Assembly: GCF_017307495.1 (NCBI RefSeq)
Contig: NZ_JAFKHE010000027.1
Location: 1 to 64,000 of the forward strand
Reading direction: 5' to 3'
DNA from: Devosia sp.
Lineage (GTDB): Bacteria > Pseudomonadota > Alphaproteobacteria > Rhizobiales > Devosiaceae
Length of the DNA stretch: 64,000 nt
The position numbers and the translations under genes are program-made. Below the pieces are notes generated by a model. The model saw nothing but the letters and a program-made list of their open reading frames with translations, made no database searches and was not told the origin of the DNA. Positions 34,745-46,564 of the stretch are shown one piece after another; positions within the stretch are counted from its first letter, which is position 1; every line of letters starts with the position of its first letter.

Positions 34745-35704
34745 ATGGCCACACGACCGGAAACCTCGGGCAACCGCCTCGACGACGCTGCGCGCGCCGG
34801 CTGGCTGTACTACGTGGCGGGGAACAACCAGGAGCAGATCGCGCGGAAGCTCGGCGTTTCGCGGCAGACAGCGCAGCGGCTGGTCTCGCTTTCGGTGTCG
34901 GAAGGCCTGATCAAGGTCAGGCTGGATCACCCCATCGGCCGCTGCATGGAGCTGGCGGACAAGCTGCGCCAGCGGTATGCGCTGGATCTGGTCGAGGTGG
35001 TCCCATCCGATCCCGGCTCGCACTCGACCCTGCTCGGGCTTGCCCAGGCGGCAGCCGCCGAGATCGAGCGACGCCTCCGCGACGAGCGGCCGATCATCAT
35101 GGGGCTGGGCACCGGCCGCACGCTGAAGGCCGCCATCGAGCAGTTGATCCCGCTCGAGGCGCCCCAGCACAAGATCGTGTCGCTCACCGGCAATATCGCC
35201 CCAGACGGCTCGGCCGCCTTCTACAACGTGATTTTCGCCATTGCCGATGCCGTGAAGGCCCGCAGCTTTCCAATGCCGCTGCCGGTGATCGCCTCTTCGG
35301 CAAGCGAGCGGGAGATGCTGCATCGCCAGCCCATGATCCGCGACACCCTGGCCCTTGCCGGGCAGGCCGACGTGACCTTCCTCGGCCTCGGCGACCTCGG
35401 TCCCGAGGCCCCGCTCTATCTCGACGGCTTCATCTCCGAGGGCGAACTGAAGGCCCTGCAGAAGGCCGGAGCCATCGGCGAAGTGCTGGGCTGGGCCTTC
35501 GATGCCAGTGGCCGGCTCATCGAGGGCCTGACCAACGAGCGCGTCGCCAGCGCGCCGCTACCTTCGCGCGAGGCTTCGCTGGTCGTGGCGCTCGCCATGG
35601 GCAACAGGAAATTGCCCGGCATCCGGGCGGCGCTGAACCGCCGCCTTGTCAACGGGCTGTTTACGGACGAAGCCACCGCAGAAGGCCTGCTGTCCAACTC
35701 CTAA
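34745..35704 (+). CDS. smoC: SorC/DeoR-type sugar-binding transcriptional regulator (SmoC-like)
   Basis: Regulator of the following polyol operon, 319 residues. An N-terminal HTH at about 10-50 (NNQEQIARKLGVSRQTAQRLVSLSVSEGLI) precedes a sugar-phosphate-isomerase-fold effector domain, with the phosphate-binding MGLGTGRTLKAAIEQL near 120 and LTGNIAPDGS near 143. No Shine-Dalgarno is visible before the ATG at 34745; an in-frame earlier start would place 20 unlike residues in front. Conserved position upstream of smoEFGK genes in related bacteria supports control by sorbitol, mannitol or a phosphorylated derivative. Confidence 0.85.
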   Translation: MATRPETSGNRLDDAARAGWLYYVAGNNQEQIARKLGVSRQTAQRLVSLSVSEGLIKVRLDHPIGRCMELADKLRQRYALDLVEVVPSDPGSHSTLLGLAQAAAAEIERRLRDERPIIMGLGTGRTLKAAIEQLIPLEAPQHKIVSLTGNIAPDGSAAFYNVIFAIADAVKARSFPMPLPVIASSASEREMLHRQPMIRDTLALAGQADVTFLGLGDLGPEAPLYLDGFISEGELKALQKAGAIGEVLGWAFDASGRLIEGLTNERVASAPLPSREASLVVALAMGNRKLPGIRAALNRRLVNGLFTDEATAEGLLSNS

Positions 35705-35765
35705 CCCCATGCTGTCGCTCGATGAACGGAGCCCGAGCCGCTTCTGAACGCCCTCCCGCACGCCC

Positions 35766-35812
35766 CCGGGATAAATCACTCGCTTGACTTTATCCCGGAA
35801 GGTGTGAGTATT
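35766..35812 (+). promoter_or_regulatory. Promoter and operator of the polyol operon
   Basis: A perfect inverted repeat, CCGGGATAAA (35766-35775) and TTTATCCCGG (35789-35798), surrounds a TTGACT -35 box (35784-35789). A weak -10 (GAGTAT/AGTATT) lies 16-17 bases further on. The motif TGAGTATTTGCCCA at 35805-35818 also occurs, with two mismatches, before the regulator gene at 34707-34720. The arrangement suits SorC binding across the promoter. Confidence 0.7.
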
Positions 35813-35858
35813 TGCCCATGACCGAGACAAATGCCCGTCTCGGAAAGGGAGGATAACG

Positions 35859-37163
<1,305 letters not shown>

Positions 37164-37181
37164 GCCTCCCAAGACGGCCTG

Positions 37182-37222
37182 GGGCCGCCGGTACCTCATT
37201 CTGCCGCCGGCGGCCCGTTTTT
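37182..37222 (+). terminator. Partial terminator/mRNA-stabilising hairpin after smoE
   Basis: Perfect 10-bp stem GGGCCGCCGG (37182-37191) and CCGGCGGCCC (37207-37216) with a 15-base loop, followed by GTTTTTCC. It lies between the binding-protein and permease genes, where such elements reduce read-through. Confidence 0.85.
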
Positions 37223-37298
37223 CCGAACCCGCGCCCGGGATCCGACCGGCGCACCAAACGTCAGCATCCGCAACCGGCGTTAAGGGGAGAGAACGCCA

Positions 37299-38168
37299 AT
37301 GGCTACGCGAGAGTCGCGCACGCTTGCGCGCATCATGATGGCGCCGTCCGTCATCGTCCTGTTGATCTGGATGATCGTACCGCTGGTGCTGACGCTGTGG
37401 TTCAGCTTCCAGAACTACAACCTGCTCAACCCGATCACGAGCTTCGCCGGGTTGCTGAACTACCAGTTCTTCGTGACTGATCCGGCCTTCCTGCAGTCGA
37501 TCGGCAATACCCTGCTGCTGGTCGGGGGCGTGCTTCTGATCACCGTTGTCGGCGGCATCCTGCTCGCGCTCCTGCTCGATCAGCCGATCTTCGGCCAGGG
37601 CATCGTGCGTATCCTCGTCATCTCCCCGTTCTTCATCATGCCGCCGGTTGCGGCGCTGATCTGGAAGAACATGTTGATGCATCCCGGCTACGGCATCTTC
37701 GCCCGCATCGCCGAGACCTTTGGCTTCCAGCCAGTGGACTGGTTCGCCCAGTTCCCGCTGTTCTCGATCATCCTCATCGTCGCCTGGCAGTGGCTGCCCT
37801 TTGCCACCCTCATTCTGCTGACCGCGCTGCAATCGCTGAGCGAGGAGCAGAAGGAAGCCGCCGAGATGGACGGCGCCAACGCCCTGCGCCGCTTCATCTA
37901 CATCGTCCTGCCGCACCTGGCTCGGGCGATCACCGTCGTGATCCTGATCCAGACCATCTTCCTGCTCGGCATCTTCGCCGAGGTGCTGGTCACCACCAAC
38001 GGCGGCCCGGGCTACAACTCGACCAATCTCGCCTTCCTCGTCTACCGCACGGCTCTGCTCAGCTTCGACGTGGGCGGCGCCTCCGCGGGCGGCGTCATCG
38101 CCGTCATCCTCGCCAACATCGTCGCCATCTTCCTGATGCGGGCCGTGGGGAGGAACCTCGATGCGTAG
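37299..38168 (+). CDS. smoF: Sugar/polyol ABC transporter permease (SmoF-like)
   Basis: MalF-type inner-membrane permease, 289 residues, six predicted helices. The EAA loop, DGANALRRFIYIVLPHLARAI, lies near residue 190 and contacts the ATPase. The start is ATG 37299 with AAGGGGAGAG. Its partner permease lies 105 bases downstream, a gap that contains a degenerate repeat element. Confidence 0.9.
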   Translation: MATRESRTLARIMMAPSVIVLLIWMIVPLVLTLWFSFQNYNLLNPITSFAGLLNYQFFVTDPAFLQSIGNTLLLVGGVLLITVVGGILLALLLDQPIFGQGIVRILVISPFFIMPPVAALIWKNMLMHPGYGIFARIAETFGFQPVDWFAQFPLFSIILIVAWQWLPFATLILLTALQSLSEEQKEAAEMDGANALRRFIYIVLPHLARAITVVILIQTIFLLGIFAEVLVTTNGGPGYNSTNLAFLVYRTALLSFDVGGASAGGVIAVILANIVAIFLMRAVGRNLDA

Positions 38169-38189
38169 GCATCATATGACCACACTGAA

Positions 38190-38230
38190 CCACCCCCTTC
38201 CTCAATCCCTCCCCGCAAGGGCGAAGGAAG
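38190..38230. repeat. Degenerate REP-like element inside the operon
   Basis: The stretch has CCTTCC and GAAGG arms around a CCCTCCCCGCAAGGG core, in the style of the hairpin repeats at 229-483 and 59899-60005. It occupies most of the 105-base gap between the two permease genes. Confidence 0.55.
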
Positions 38231-38273
38231 CCAAGAAGCCGCATGCACGGCGCGCTATCGGAGGCATCTAGAA

Positions 38274-39101
38274 ATGGCCCGCCAAGTATCGACCCGCCGC
38301 AAGCTGGCCTTTACCGCCCTCGCCTGGATCGTGGCCCTCATCCTGTTCTTCCCGATCCTGTGGACGATCCTGACCAGCTTCAAGACCGAGCAGGAGGCCA
38401 TCGCCTCCCCGCCCATGATCATCCCGAGCTGGACCATCGAGAACTACATCGAGGTCCAGATCCGCTCGGACTACTTCCGGCACTTCTTCAACTCGGTCTG
38501 GATCTCGGTCGGCTCCACCCTCATCGCGCTGCTCATCGCTATCCCGTCGGCCTGGGCGATGGCCTTCACGCCCACGCCCAGGACCAAGGACGTGCTGATG
38601 TGGATGCTCTCGACCAAGATGATGCCGGCGGTCGGCGTGCTGGTGCCGATGTACCTGATCTTCCGCGACACCGGCGCGCTCGACACGGTCTGGGGGCTGA
38701 CGATCGTCCTGACCCTGATCAACCTGCCGATCGTGATCTGGATGCTCTACACCTACTTCCGAGAGATCCCGGTCGACATCCTCGAGGCGGCCCGCATGGA
38801 CGGCGCGATCCTCTGGAAGGAACTGGTTTACGTCCTCGTGCCCATGGCGGTGCCCGGCATCGCCAGCACGCTGCTCCTCAACGTCATCCTCGCCTGGAAC
38901 GAGGCGTTCTGGACCATCAACCTGACCGCATCGAAGGCGGCGCCGCTAACCGCCTTCATCTCGTCCTTCTCGTCACCGCAGGGCCTGTTCTGGGCCAAGC
39001 TCTCCGCCGCCTCGACCCTCGCCATCGCGCCGATCCTAGTGCTCGGCTGGCTCAGCCAGAAGCAGCTGGTGCGCGGGTTGACCTTCGGCGCCGTGAAATA
39101 G
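38274..39101 (+). CDS. smoG: Sugar/polyol ABC transporter permease (SmoG-like)
   Basis: MalG-type permease, 275 residues, six helices. It has [18 protein letters not shown] in the first periplasmic loop region and an EAA loop [27 protein letters not shown] near 180. It pairs with the preceding permease and the downstream ATPase to form the importer. ATG 38274 has GGAGGCATC upstream. The gap to the ATPase gene is 11 bases. Confidence 0.9.
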   Translation: MARQVSTRRKLAFTALAWIVALILFFPILWTILTSFKTEQEAIASPPMIIPSWTIENYIEVQIRSDYFRHFFNSVWISVGSTLIALLIAIPSAWAMAFTPTPRTKDVLMWMLSTKMMPAVGVLVPMYLIFRDTGALDTVWGLTIVLTLINLPIVIWMLYTYFREIPVDILEAARMDGAILWKELVYVLVPMAVPGIASTLLLNVILAWNEAFWTINLTASKAAPLTAFISSFSSPQGLFWAKLSAASTLAIAPILVLGWLSQKQLVRGLTFGAVK

Positions 39102-39112
39102 GGGAAACTGCC

Positions 39113-40114
<1,002 letters not shown>

Positions 40115-40162
40115 CCGGGCCGCGCCCTCCCGGTCGCGGCTCCCTATCGACGAGGTTACGCC

Positions 40163-41641
40163 ATGCCGACAGAGCTCAAAGCCGACAATCTCGAGGCGAT
40201 CTCGCGCTTCGCCGCCGTGCCGCGCTACCGGCAGTCCGATCTCACGGCAGGCATCGTGCATTTCGGCGTCGGCAACTTCCATCGCGCCCACCAGGCCGTC
40301 TATCTCGACGAGTTGTTCAACCTCGGCCTCGACCATGACTGGGCCCTGATCGGCGCGGGCACGCGCGACACCGATATCGCCATGCGCGCCGCCCTCGAGT
40401 CGCAGGACTGGCTGACCAGCGTGGTCGAGCAGGAGGCCGCCGAGAGCCGCGTCCACGTCACCGCCCCGATGGTCGGCTTCCTGCCCGTGGGCGACGGTGC
40501 CGCCATCATCGCCCAGTTGGCCGACCCGGCCATCCGCATAGTCTCGCTCACCATTACCGAGGGCGGCTACTACATCGACCCGGCCACGCAGCAGTTCGCC
40601 GCCGATCACCCCGACATCGTCGGCGACGCCCGAAGCCCGGATGCGCCCAGGACCGTCTTCGGCCTCATCCTCGCCGGCCTCAGGCGACGCCACGATGCGG
40701 GCATCCCGCCCTTCACCGTGATGAGCTGCGACAATATCCCGGGCAACGGACACGTCACCCAGAACGCCGTGGCCGGCCTCGCCGAACTGAGCGATCCGGC
40801 GTTCGCCTCCTGGATCAGGAATTCCGTCGCCTTCCCCAACGGAATGGTCGACCGCATCACCCCCGCGACCGGCGCGCGCGAGCGGCAGCTCATCGCCGAC
40901 GAGTTCGGCATCGCCGACCGCTGGCCCGTGTTCTGCGAGGGTTTCAAGCAGTGGGTGCTGGAGGATCGGTTCCCGCTCGGCCGCCCGGCGCTCGAGAAGG
41001 TCGGCGTGCAGTTCGTGCCCGACGTCGCCCCGTTCGAGCTGATGAAGATCCGCATCCTCAACGGCGGCCACGCCACCATCGCCTATCCGGCCGGCCTGCT
41101 GGATATCCATTTCGTCCACGAGGCCATGGAGCACCCGCTGATCCGCGCCTTTCTCGAGAAGGTCGAGCGCGAGGAGATCGTCCCCATCGTCCCGCCGGTG
41201 CCCGATACCAGTCTCGACGACTACTACGCGCTGATCGAGCGGCGCTTCGCCAACCCCAAGATCGGCGACACCATCCAGCGCCTCTGCCTCGACGGCTCCA
41301 ATCGCCAGCCCAAGTTCATCCTGCCCTCGGCGCGCGATCGCCTCGCTGCAGGCCAGTCCGTCACCGGTCTGGCGCTCGTCTCCGCCCTGTGGGCCCGCTA
41401 CTGCTATGGCGAGAGCGACAGCGGCAAGCCGATCCCGGCCAACGATCCGAATTGGGAACGCCTGACCGCGCAGGCGAGGCGGGCAAAGGACGACCCCGGG
41501 GCCTGGCTGGCGATGACCGACATCTTCGGCGATCTCAGCACCAACCCGGCCTATGTCGAAGCCTTCACGCACGCGCTCGGCACGCTCTGGCAGGTCGGCA
41601 CGAGCGCGACCCTGACACGCTATCTCGCCGGCCAGCTTTGA
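40163..41641 (+). CDS. mtlK: Mannitol 2-dehydrogenase family polyol dehydrogenase
   Basis: Long-chain NAD-dependent polyol dehydrogenase (492 residues), oxidising D-mannitol or a related polyol to a ketose. The N-terminal Rossmann motif IVHFGVGNFHRAHQAVYLDEL lies near residue 28. SCDNIPGNGHVTQNAV is near 195, and the catalytic KIRILNGGHATIAYPAGLLDI, with Lys, Asn and His in family order, lies near 295. It belongs to the transporter operon, 48 bases after the ATPase gene. Confidence 0.9.
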   Translation: MPTELKADNLEAISRFAAVPRYRQSDLTAGIVHFGVGNFHRAHQAVYLDELFNLGLDHDWALIGAGTRDTDIAMRAALESQDWLTSVVEQEAAESRVHVTAPMVGFLPVGDGAAIIAQLADPAIRIVSLTITEGGYYIDPATQQFAADHPDIVGDARSPDAPRTVFGLILAGLRRRHDAGIPPFTVMSCDNIPGNGHVTQNAVAGLAELSDPAFASWIRNSVAFPNGMVDRITPATGARERQLIADEFGIADRWPVFCEGFKQWVLEDRFPLGRPALEKVGVQFVPDVAPFELMKIRILNGGHATIAYPAGLLDIHFVHEAMEHPLIRAFLEKVEREEIVPIVPPVPDTSLDDYYALIERRFANPKIGDTIQRLCLDGSNRQPKFILPSARDRLAAGQSVTGLALVSALWARYCYGESDSGKPIPANDPNWERLTAQARRAKDDPGAWLAMTDIFGDLSTNPAYVEAFTHALGTLWQVGTSATLTRYLAGQL

Positions 41642-41759
41642 CCAGCCTCGGCAGCCGACAGCCGGCGACAATCCGCTCGTCGAATTGACTCTGCCTCGTC
41701 AATCGGCTCCCCCTCTCAGCAGCGCGCCGGACTCAACCGCGCCAGAGGGAGAAGCAAAC

Positions 41760-42911
41760 GTGAAGATCACCGCCATCAAGCCCTATGCCGTCTGGGTGGG
41801 CATCCGGAACCAGTTGATCGTCAAGGTCGAGACCGACGAAGGCGTATTCGGCTGGGGCGAGAGCGGACTCAGCGGCCGCGAGAAAGCGGTGGTCGGAGCC
41901 ATCGAGCACTATACCGAGTTCCTCGTCGGCATGGATCCGTTCCGGATCGGCCACATCTGGCAATTGCTCTATCGCAGCCAGTATTTCGAGGGCGGCCGCG
42001 TGCTGCAGGCGGCGATCTCGGCCATCGACATCGCCCTCCACGACATCAAGGGCAAGGCGCTGGGCGTGCCGGTGCACCAGCTGCTCGGCGGCAAGGTGCG
42101 TGACCGGATCCCGACCTTCGCCACCACTTCCGGCGAGCCGGGCCCGGAAATGATCGAGCAGGCGAAGATGCTGATCGAGCACGGCTGGACCGCGATGCGC
42201 CTGTCGCCATCAGGCCACGGCGAGACCATCTACGAGCCGCGCGAACACATCGGCAGGACGGCCAAGTGGATGGTCAAGGCGCGCGAGGAACTGGGCGAGG
42301 ATGTCGTGCTCGGCATCGACTACCACCATCGCCTGTCTGTCGGCGAAGCCGCGAGCTTCTGCCAGAAGATGCCCTCGGGCACGCTCGACTTCCTCGAGGA
42401 GCCGATCCGCGACGAGACGCCGGAAGCCTACGAGTCGCTGCGCACCCTCACCGACATCCCCTTCGCCATCGGCGAGGAGTTCGCCAGCAAGTGGCAGTTC
42501 CTGCCCTACATCGAGCGCGGCATCCACCAGTTCAACCGCATCGATGTGTGCAACGTCGGGGGCCTGACCGAGTCGATGAAGGTCGCTGGCTGGAGCGAGG
42601 CGCACTATGTCGACATGATGCCGCACAATCCTCTGGGTCCGATCTGCACCGCCGCCACAGTCCATTTCGCCGCCGCGGTGCCGAATTTCTCCTGGCTGGA
42701 GACACGATCCAGTCCCGCCGAGACACATCTGGGCTTCGACAATTCAGAGTTCTTTCCGGTGCAGCCGCGGCTTGAGGGCGCACACTATCCGGTCAGCGAT
42801 GCCCCAGGTCTGGGCGTCGAGGTCAACGAGGAACTCATCAAGAAGCAAAGCTTCAAGTACTGGCAGGCGCCCATGCTCTACCGCCGCGACGGCTCGGTGA
42901 CCAACTGGTAG
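41760..42911 (+). CDS. Enolase-superfamily sugar-acid dehydratase (MR/MLE, galactonate dehydratase-like)
   Basis: Mandelate racemase/muconate lactonising enzyme family, 383 residues. The capping domain begins VKITAIKPYAVWVG. The barrel supplies metal ligands in GIDYHH (Asp), FLEEPI (Glu) and IGEEFA (Glu), and the acid/base His in PHNPLGPI, as in D-galactonate and related aldonate dehydratases. GTG 41760 has AGAGGGAG upstream. In a polyol operon it may handle an aldonate formed from a co-imported sugar; exact substrate unknown. Confidence 0.85.
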   Translation: MKITAIKPYAVWVGIRNQLIVKVETDEGVFGWGESGLSGREKAVVGAIEHYTEFLVGMDPFRIGHIWQLLYRSQYFEGGRVLQAAISAIDIALHDIKGKALGVPVHQLLGGKVRDRIPTFATTSGEPGPEMIEQAKMLIEHGWTAMRLSPSGHGETIYEPREHIGRTAKWMVKAREELGEDVVLGIDYHHRLSVGEAASFCQKMPSGTLDFLEEPIRDETPEAYESLRTLTDIPFAIGEEFASKWQFLPYIERGIHQFNRIDVCNVGGLTESMKVAGWSEAHYVDMMPHNPLGPICTAATVHFAAAVPNFSWLETRSSPAETHLGFDNSEFFPVQPRLEGAHYPVSDAPGLGVEVNEELIKKQSFKYWQAPMLYRRDGSVTNW

Positions 42912-43029
42912 TCATCGTAGTGGGTTGACCCCCGACCTCGGTCGCCATCTATTACTTGCAGACGCGGGAATCAGACCTCACTCCATACCTGGCATGGGTC
43001 GGCACCGTTTGGCGTCGATCCATCCTGCG

Positions 43030-44238
43030 ATGAGGCGAGGCGTGGCGGACTTCTTCAAACCGGCGGAGCGGGGCGTTCAGCACGCGAGCCTGAGGGCCGC
43101 CAATCGCCGCGCCGTGCTCACTGCCATCGCCCTCACCCCAGGGCTTTCCAATGCCGAGGTTTCGCGGCGGACGGGCCTCGCGCCGCAGACCGCCTCAGCC
43201 ATCGTCACCGAACTCGAGGACGATGGCCTCGTCACCCGCGGCGAGGTGCTGCGCGGTCGCCGCGGACAGCCCGCCACGCCGCTTTTCCTCGACCACACCG
43301 GCGCCTACGGCATCGGCTGCGAGATCTCGTGGCGTCACCTCGACATCATGCTGGTCAATGTCGGCGGCGAGGAACTCGGCCGCTACCGCCGCGATTTCGC
43401 CTATCCCGATGCCCGAACCATCGTCGAGGAAGCCGCCGGCGCCATCGCCGACCTGATCAGCACGCTCGAGCCGGGCATGCGCCGACGCGTGACCGGCATC
43501 GGCCTCGCCTCGCCCAGCCATATGAACCGCCTCATGACGATCGCCGGCGTCCCCGAGGAGCAGGTGGCACTGTGGTCCCAGCTTGACCTGACGGCCGCAC
43601 TGGAGAACGCAACCGCCCTGCCCACCACCTGGTTCAACGATGGCAACTGCGCCTGCTTCGCCCAGGTGGTGATGTCGCCTGCGCCGCGCCCGCCCAACCT
43701 GGTACACCTGTTCGTGTCGACCTACCTGGGCGCCGGCCTCACCGCCGAGCACAGGCTCTGGGAGGGACCGACCGGCAACTCCGCCAATCTCGGCTCCATG
43801 CTGGTCAACAACCCCGCCGGCCTACGGACCACCGGCCATGACCTTGCTTCGCACAGCGCGTTGGCCCGTCGACTGGCCGCCGACGGGCTCGTCCTGCCGG
43901 CAGCCAACCCGGCAGATTGGCCCTGGGCGGAGTGGGAGCCCCATGTCGCCCCCTGGATCGAGCACGCCGGCGCCGCCATGGCGGAGATCATCGCCAACAC
44001 TGCAGCGGTGCTCGAGGTCGACCATGTCATCATCGACAGCACTTCACCGCAGGGGATCATCGAACGGCTCGTTGCCGCCACCGACCGCAGCCTCGCCGAA
44101 CTGATCGGCGCCACGCGACCGCAACTCGCCGCCGGCAAGCTCGGCTCCCGCGCCACGCCGCTCGGCGCGGCCCAGCTGACGATGTTCCGCAAGCACTTCT
44201 CGCGCGACCTCGGCGACATGCTGGGCGACGACGCCTAG
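43030..44238 (+). CDS. ROK family transcriptional regulator
   Basis: XylR/NagC-type regulator, about 402 residues. An N-terminal winged HTH (LSNAEVSRRTGLAPQTASAIVTELEDDGLV) is joined to a ROK sugar-kinase-like domain. The latter's first phosphate loop is poorly kept and the typical zinc CxCGxxGC cluster is absent, so it is a sensor rather than a kinase. Start uncertain: ATG 43030 or GTG 43042 (after GAGGCGAGG). The stop shares a CTAG palindrome with the convergent FGGY kinase gene. It could regulate either neighbouring carbohydrate operon. Confidence 0.85.
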   Translation: MRRGVADFFKPAERGVQHASLRAANRRAVLTAIALTPGLSNAEVSRRTGLAPQTASAIVTELEDDGLVTRGEVLRGRRGQPATPLFLDHTGAYGIGCEISWRHLDIMLVNVGGEELGRYRRDFAYPDARTIVEEAAGAIADLISTLEPGMRRRVTGIGLASPSHMNRLMTIAGVPEEQVALWSQLDLTAALENATALPTTWFNDGNCACFAQVVMSPAPRPPNLVHLFVSTYLGAGLTAEHRLWEGPTGNSANLGSMLVNNPAGLRTTGHDLASHSALARRLAADGLVLPAANPADWPWAEWEPHVAPWIEHAGAAMAEIIANTAAVLEVDHVIIDSTSPQGIIERLVAATDRSLAELIGATRPQLAAGKLGSRATPLGAAQLTMFRKHFSRDLGDMLGDDA

Positions 44239-45635
44239 TCTGACCGCGCCAGTTCCCGCAGCATGGCGGTCGCGCGCTCGAACGCCCGGGCCTGGGCGGC
44301 GATGCGCTCGGCGCGTTCCGGTCGTGGCTGCAGGACCCGGCCAACCGCTGCCTCCCCGGCACCGAGACCGAGTGCCCGCGCCGCGACGCGATAGGCGCCA
44401 AGGCTTGCTGCCAGCACGGGATCCTTCGGCACCGTCACGGTGCGCCCCAACACATCGGCGAAGACCTGCGGCCAGACGGTACTTCTCGCGCCACCGCCGA
44501 CGAGATAGACCGGACCTGCCGCGCCCATCGCGCGGACATTGGCGGCGATGGCAAAGGCCACGCCTTCGAGGGCGGCGTAATAGAGCGTCGCGCTGCTGTC
44601 CGACGCCGCGACCTGCACGAACCCCGCCCTCACTTCGAGGTCGACGAAGGGCGACCGCGCTCCGCTCTGATAGGGCAGGAACAGTGCCGAGCCCGGTGCC
44701 GCATCCACCTCTGCCGCAAGCCGCTCCGACTCTGGAAGAGTCAGCCCCAGCGTGTGTCGCGCCCAGTGCGCCGCCGCCCCGGCAGAGAGGATCGGCGCGA
44801 TCTCGATCAGCCCCGCATGCAGCGGATGCGCCAGTCGGTAGTACGGCCGCGGCGCCCGGTCGGCGTCCGCCGTGACCCCGGCCACCCACCCGCTCGTGCC
44901 GAGGTAGACGCTGACCTCATCCGGCCGCTCGGCGCCGCTGCCGATGGTCGTCGCCGCGCCGTCGCCACAGCCGTTGAACACCGGGATGCCGGCCACGAGA
45001 CCAAGTGCATCAGCGGCGGCATCGGCAAGTGGACCCACCACCGCCTCCGCCGGGAGGACCGGCGGCAGCAGGCCGCGGTCGATCCCAAGCAGGTCGACCA
45101 AGGTGTCCGACCAGTCCCGGGTACCGATATCCATCAGCCCGGTCGTGCTGGCGCAGCTTGCATCGGTCGCCGCGACGCCAGTGAGCCGGAGCGCGAGGAA
45201 GTCCTTCGAGCCCGGCAACAGGCGCGTGGCGCCCTCTGCCCCAAGCGCCATCAGCTTGAACGCCGTCATCAACGGCTCCGGCGCGTTGCCGAGGATTGCC
45301 ATCGCCCCCGCCGCTTCGAGCTTGGCCGCAACAGCCTCGAGCGCCGTCGCCCCCACCGGATCGGAGTAGAGTACGGCCTCGCCTGCCGGCTCCCCCGCCG
45401 CGTCCACCGCGATCAGGTTCTCCATCATGCCGGTCAGCGAGATCGCGCCGATCCCTTCGCGCGGCAGCTTGCCGACCGCGTCCACCGTCGCCCGCCACCA
45501 GTCGAGCGGATCGCGACGATGCAGCGCCGGTTCCGTGGGGTAGCCGGCATCGACCGACGCGATCACCGCCCCATCGGCCGCGAAAATGGTGGCCTTGAGC
45601 GCGGAACTGCCGCAGTCGAGCACCAGCACGTTCAT
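44235..45635 (-). CDS. FGGY family carbohydrate kinase
   Basis: Sugar or polyol kinase, 466 residues, in the size range of xylulokinase-like FGGY proteins. N-terminal ATPase fold LVLDCGSSALKATIF. The conserved NGCGDGAATTIGSG region near 230, YLGTSGW near 250 and the C-terminal YLVGGGARSTVWPQVFADVLG lie in the expected order. Last gene of the ribose-type transporter operon, with a four-base overlap with the permease gene, so it probably phosphorylates the imported substrate. Confidence 0.87.
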   Translation of the reverse strand: MNVLVLDCGSSALKATIFAADGAVIASVDAGYPTEPALHRRDPLDWWRATVDAVGKLPREGIGAISLTGMMENLIAVDAAGEPAGEAVLYSDPVGATALEAVAAKLEAAGAMAILGNAPEPLMTAFKLMALGAEGATRLLPGSKDFLALRLTGVAATDASCASTTGLMDIGTRDWSDTLVDLLGIDRGLLPPVLPAEAVVGPLADAAADALGLVAGIPVFNGCGDGAATTIGSGAERPDEVSVYLGTSGWVAGVTADADRAPRPYYRLAHPLHAGLIEIAPILSAGAAAHWARHTLGLTLPESERLAAEVDAAPGSALFLPYQSGARSPFVDLEVRAGFVQVAASDSSATLYYAALEGVAFAIAANVRAMGAAGPVYLVGGGARSTVWPQVFADVLGRTVTVPKDPVLAASLGAYRVAARALGLGAGEAAVGRVLQPRPERAERIAAQARAFERATAMLRELARSD

Positions 45636-46564
45636 TGCGCCCGTCCCACCCGCCGCAGCAGCACGGCGACGATGATGATGACGCCGGTCAGGATGCGCTG
45701 CACGAACGGTTCCACCCCGACAATGGTCATGCCGTTGACCATCACCCCGGTGATGGCGACGCCGAGTAGTGTGCCGGCGACGGTCGGCGCCCCGGTGGGC
45801 GAGGCCGTCGTCCCGATGAACACCGCCGCGTAGGCCGGCAACAGCAGCGGCTCGCCCATCGTGTGCTGCACGCTGCCCAGCCGCGAGGCGAGCAGCAGCC
45901 CGGCCAGCGCCGACAACCCGCCGGCAATGGCGAAGGTCACGATCACATCGCGCACGATCGGCAACCCGGCCAGGCGCGCTGCCTGCGCATTGCCGCCGAT
46001 CGCCTTGAGCCGGCGCCCGAATTCGGTCTGGTTGAGCACAAAGGCGGCGATGCCCAGCACCAGCACGATCCAGAAGCCGAGCACGGGGATGCCGAAAACA
46101 TCGCCCCTCGCCAGGCCCTTGAAGGCATCCGGTACTTTCTGAAACAGGCTCTGTCCGCCGCTCAGGCCGAAGGCGAAGCCGGAGAGGATCGTCCCGAGCG
46201 CCAGCGTCGCGACGAACGAAGGAATGCCGAAGCGCGCCACGAGCACCCCATTGGCCGCTCCACCGACGATGCCGACCAGCAGGGCGGCAGGCACCGCCAG
46301 CCAGACGTCATAGCCTAGCCCGAACAGCACGAAGCAAATCACCGCCGCGAGCGAGGCGGAGAACCCGACCGAAAGGTCGAATTCCGAAATGGTCATCACC
46401 AGCGTCGCCGCCGTGGCGACGATTGCCAGCGTCGCCATTTGCTGGACGAGGTTGAACGCGTTGGCCGGCGTGGCGAAGGCGGTCGGCGAGGCAATGGAGA
46501 AGCCCACGCACAGGACGACGAACGCGATCAGCGTGCCGAAGCGATTGAGATTGGTGCGGGTCAC
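45632..46564 (-). CDS. Ribose-type sugar ABC transporter permease (RbsC-like)
   Basis: Polytopic permease of the CUT2 class, 310 residues, 8-10 helices. The CUT2 signature GGAANGVLVARFGIPSFVATLALGTI lies near residue 105, and AIGGNAQAARLAGLPI near 190. It overlaps the kinase gene by four bases and the ATPase gene by four bases, so all three are translationally coupled. Confidence 0.9.
   Translation of the reverse strand: MTRTNLNRFGTLIAFVVLCVGFSIASPTAFATPANAFNLVQQMATLAIVATAATLVMTISEFDLSVGFSASLAAVICFVLFGLGYDVWLAVPAALLVGIVGGAANGVLVARFGIPSFVATLALGTILSGFAFGLSGGQSLFQKVPDAFKGLARGDVFGIPVLGFWIVLVLGIAAFVLNQTEFGRRLKAIGGNAQAARLAGLPIVRDVIVTFAIAGGLSALAGLLLASRLGSVQHTMGEPLLLPAYAAVFIGTTASPTGAPTVAGTLLGVAITGVMVNGMTIVGVEPFVQRILTGVIIIVAVLLRRVGRAQ

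Noticed and set aside
43030..44238. ROK protein as an active sugar kinase
   Set aside because: An N-terminal HTH is present and the zinc cluster and ATP loops of ROK kinases are not convincing, so it is called a regulator.
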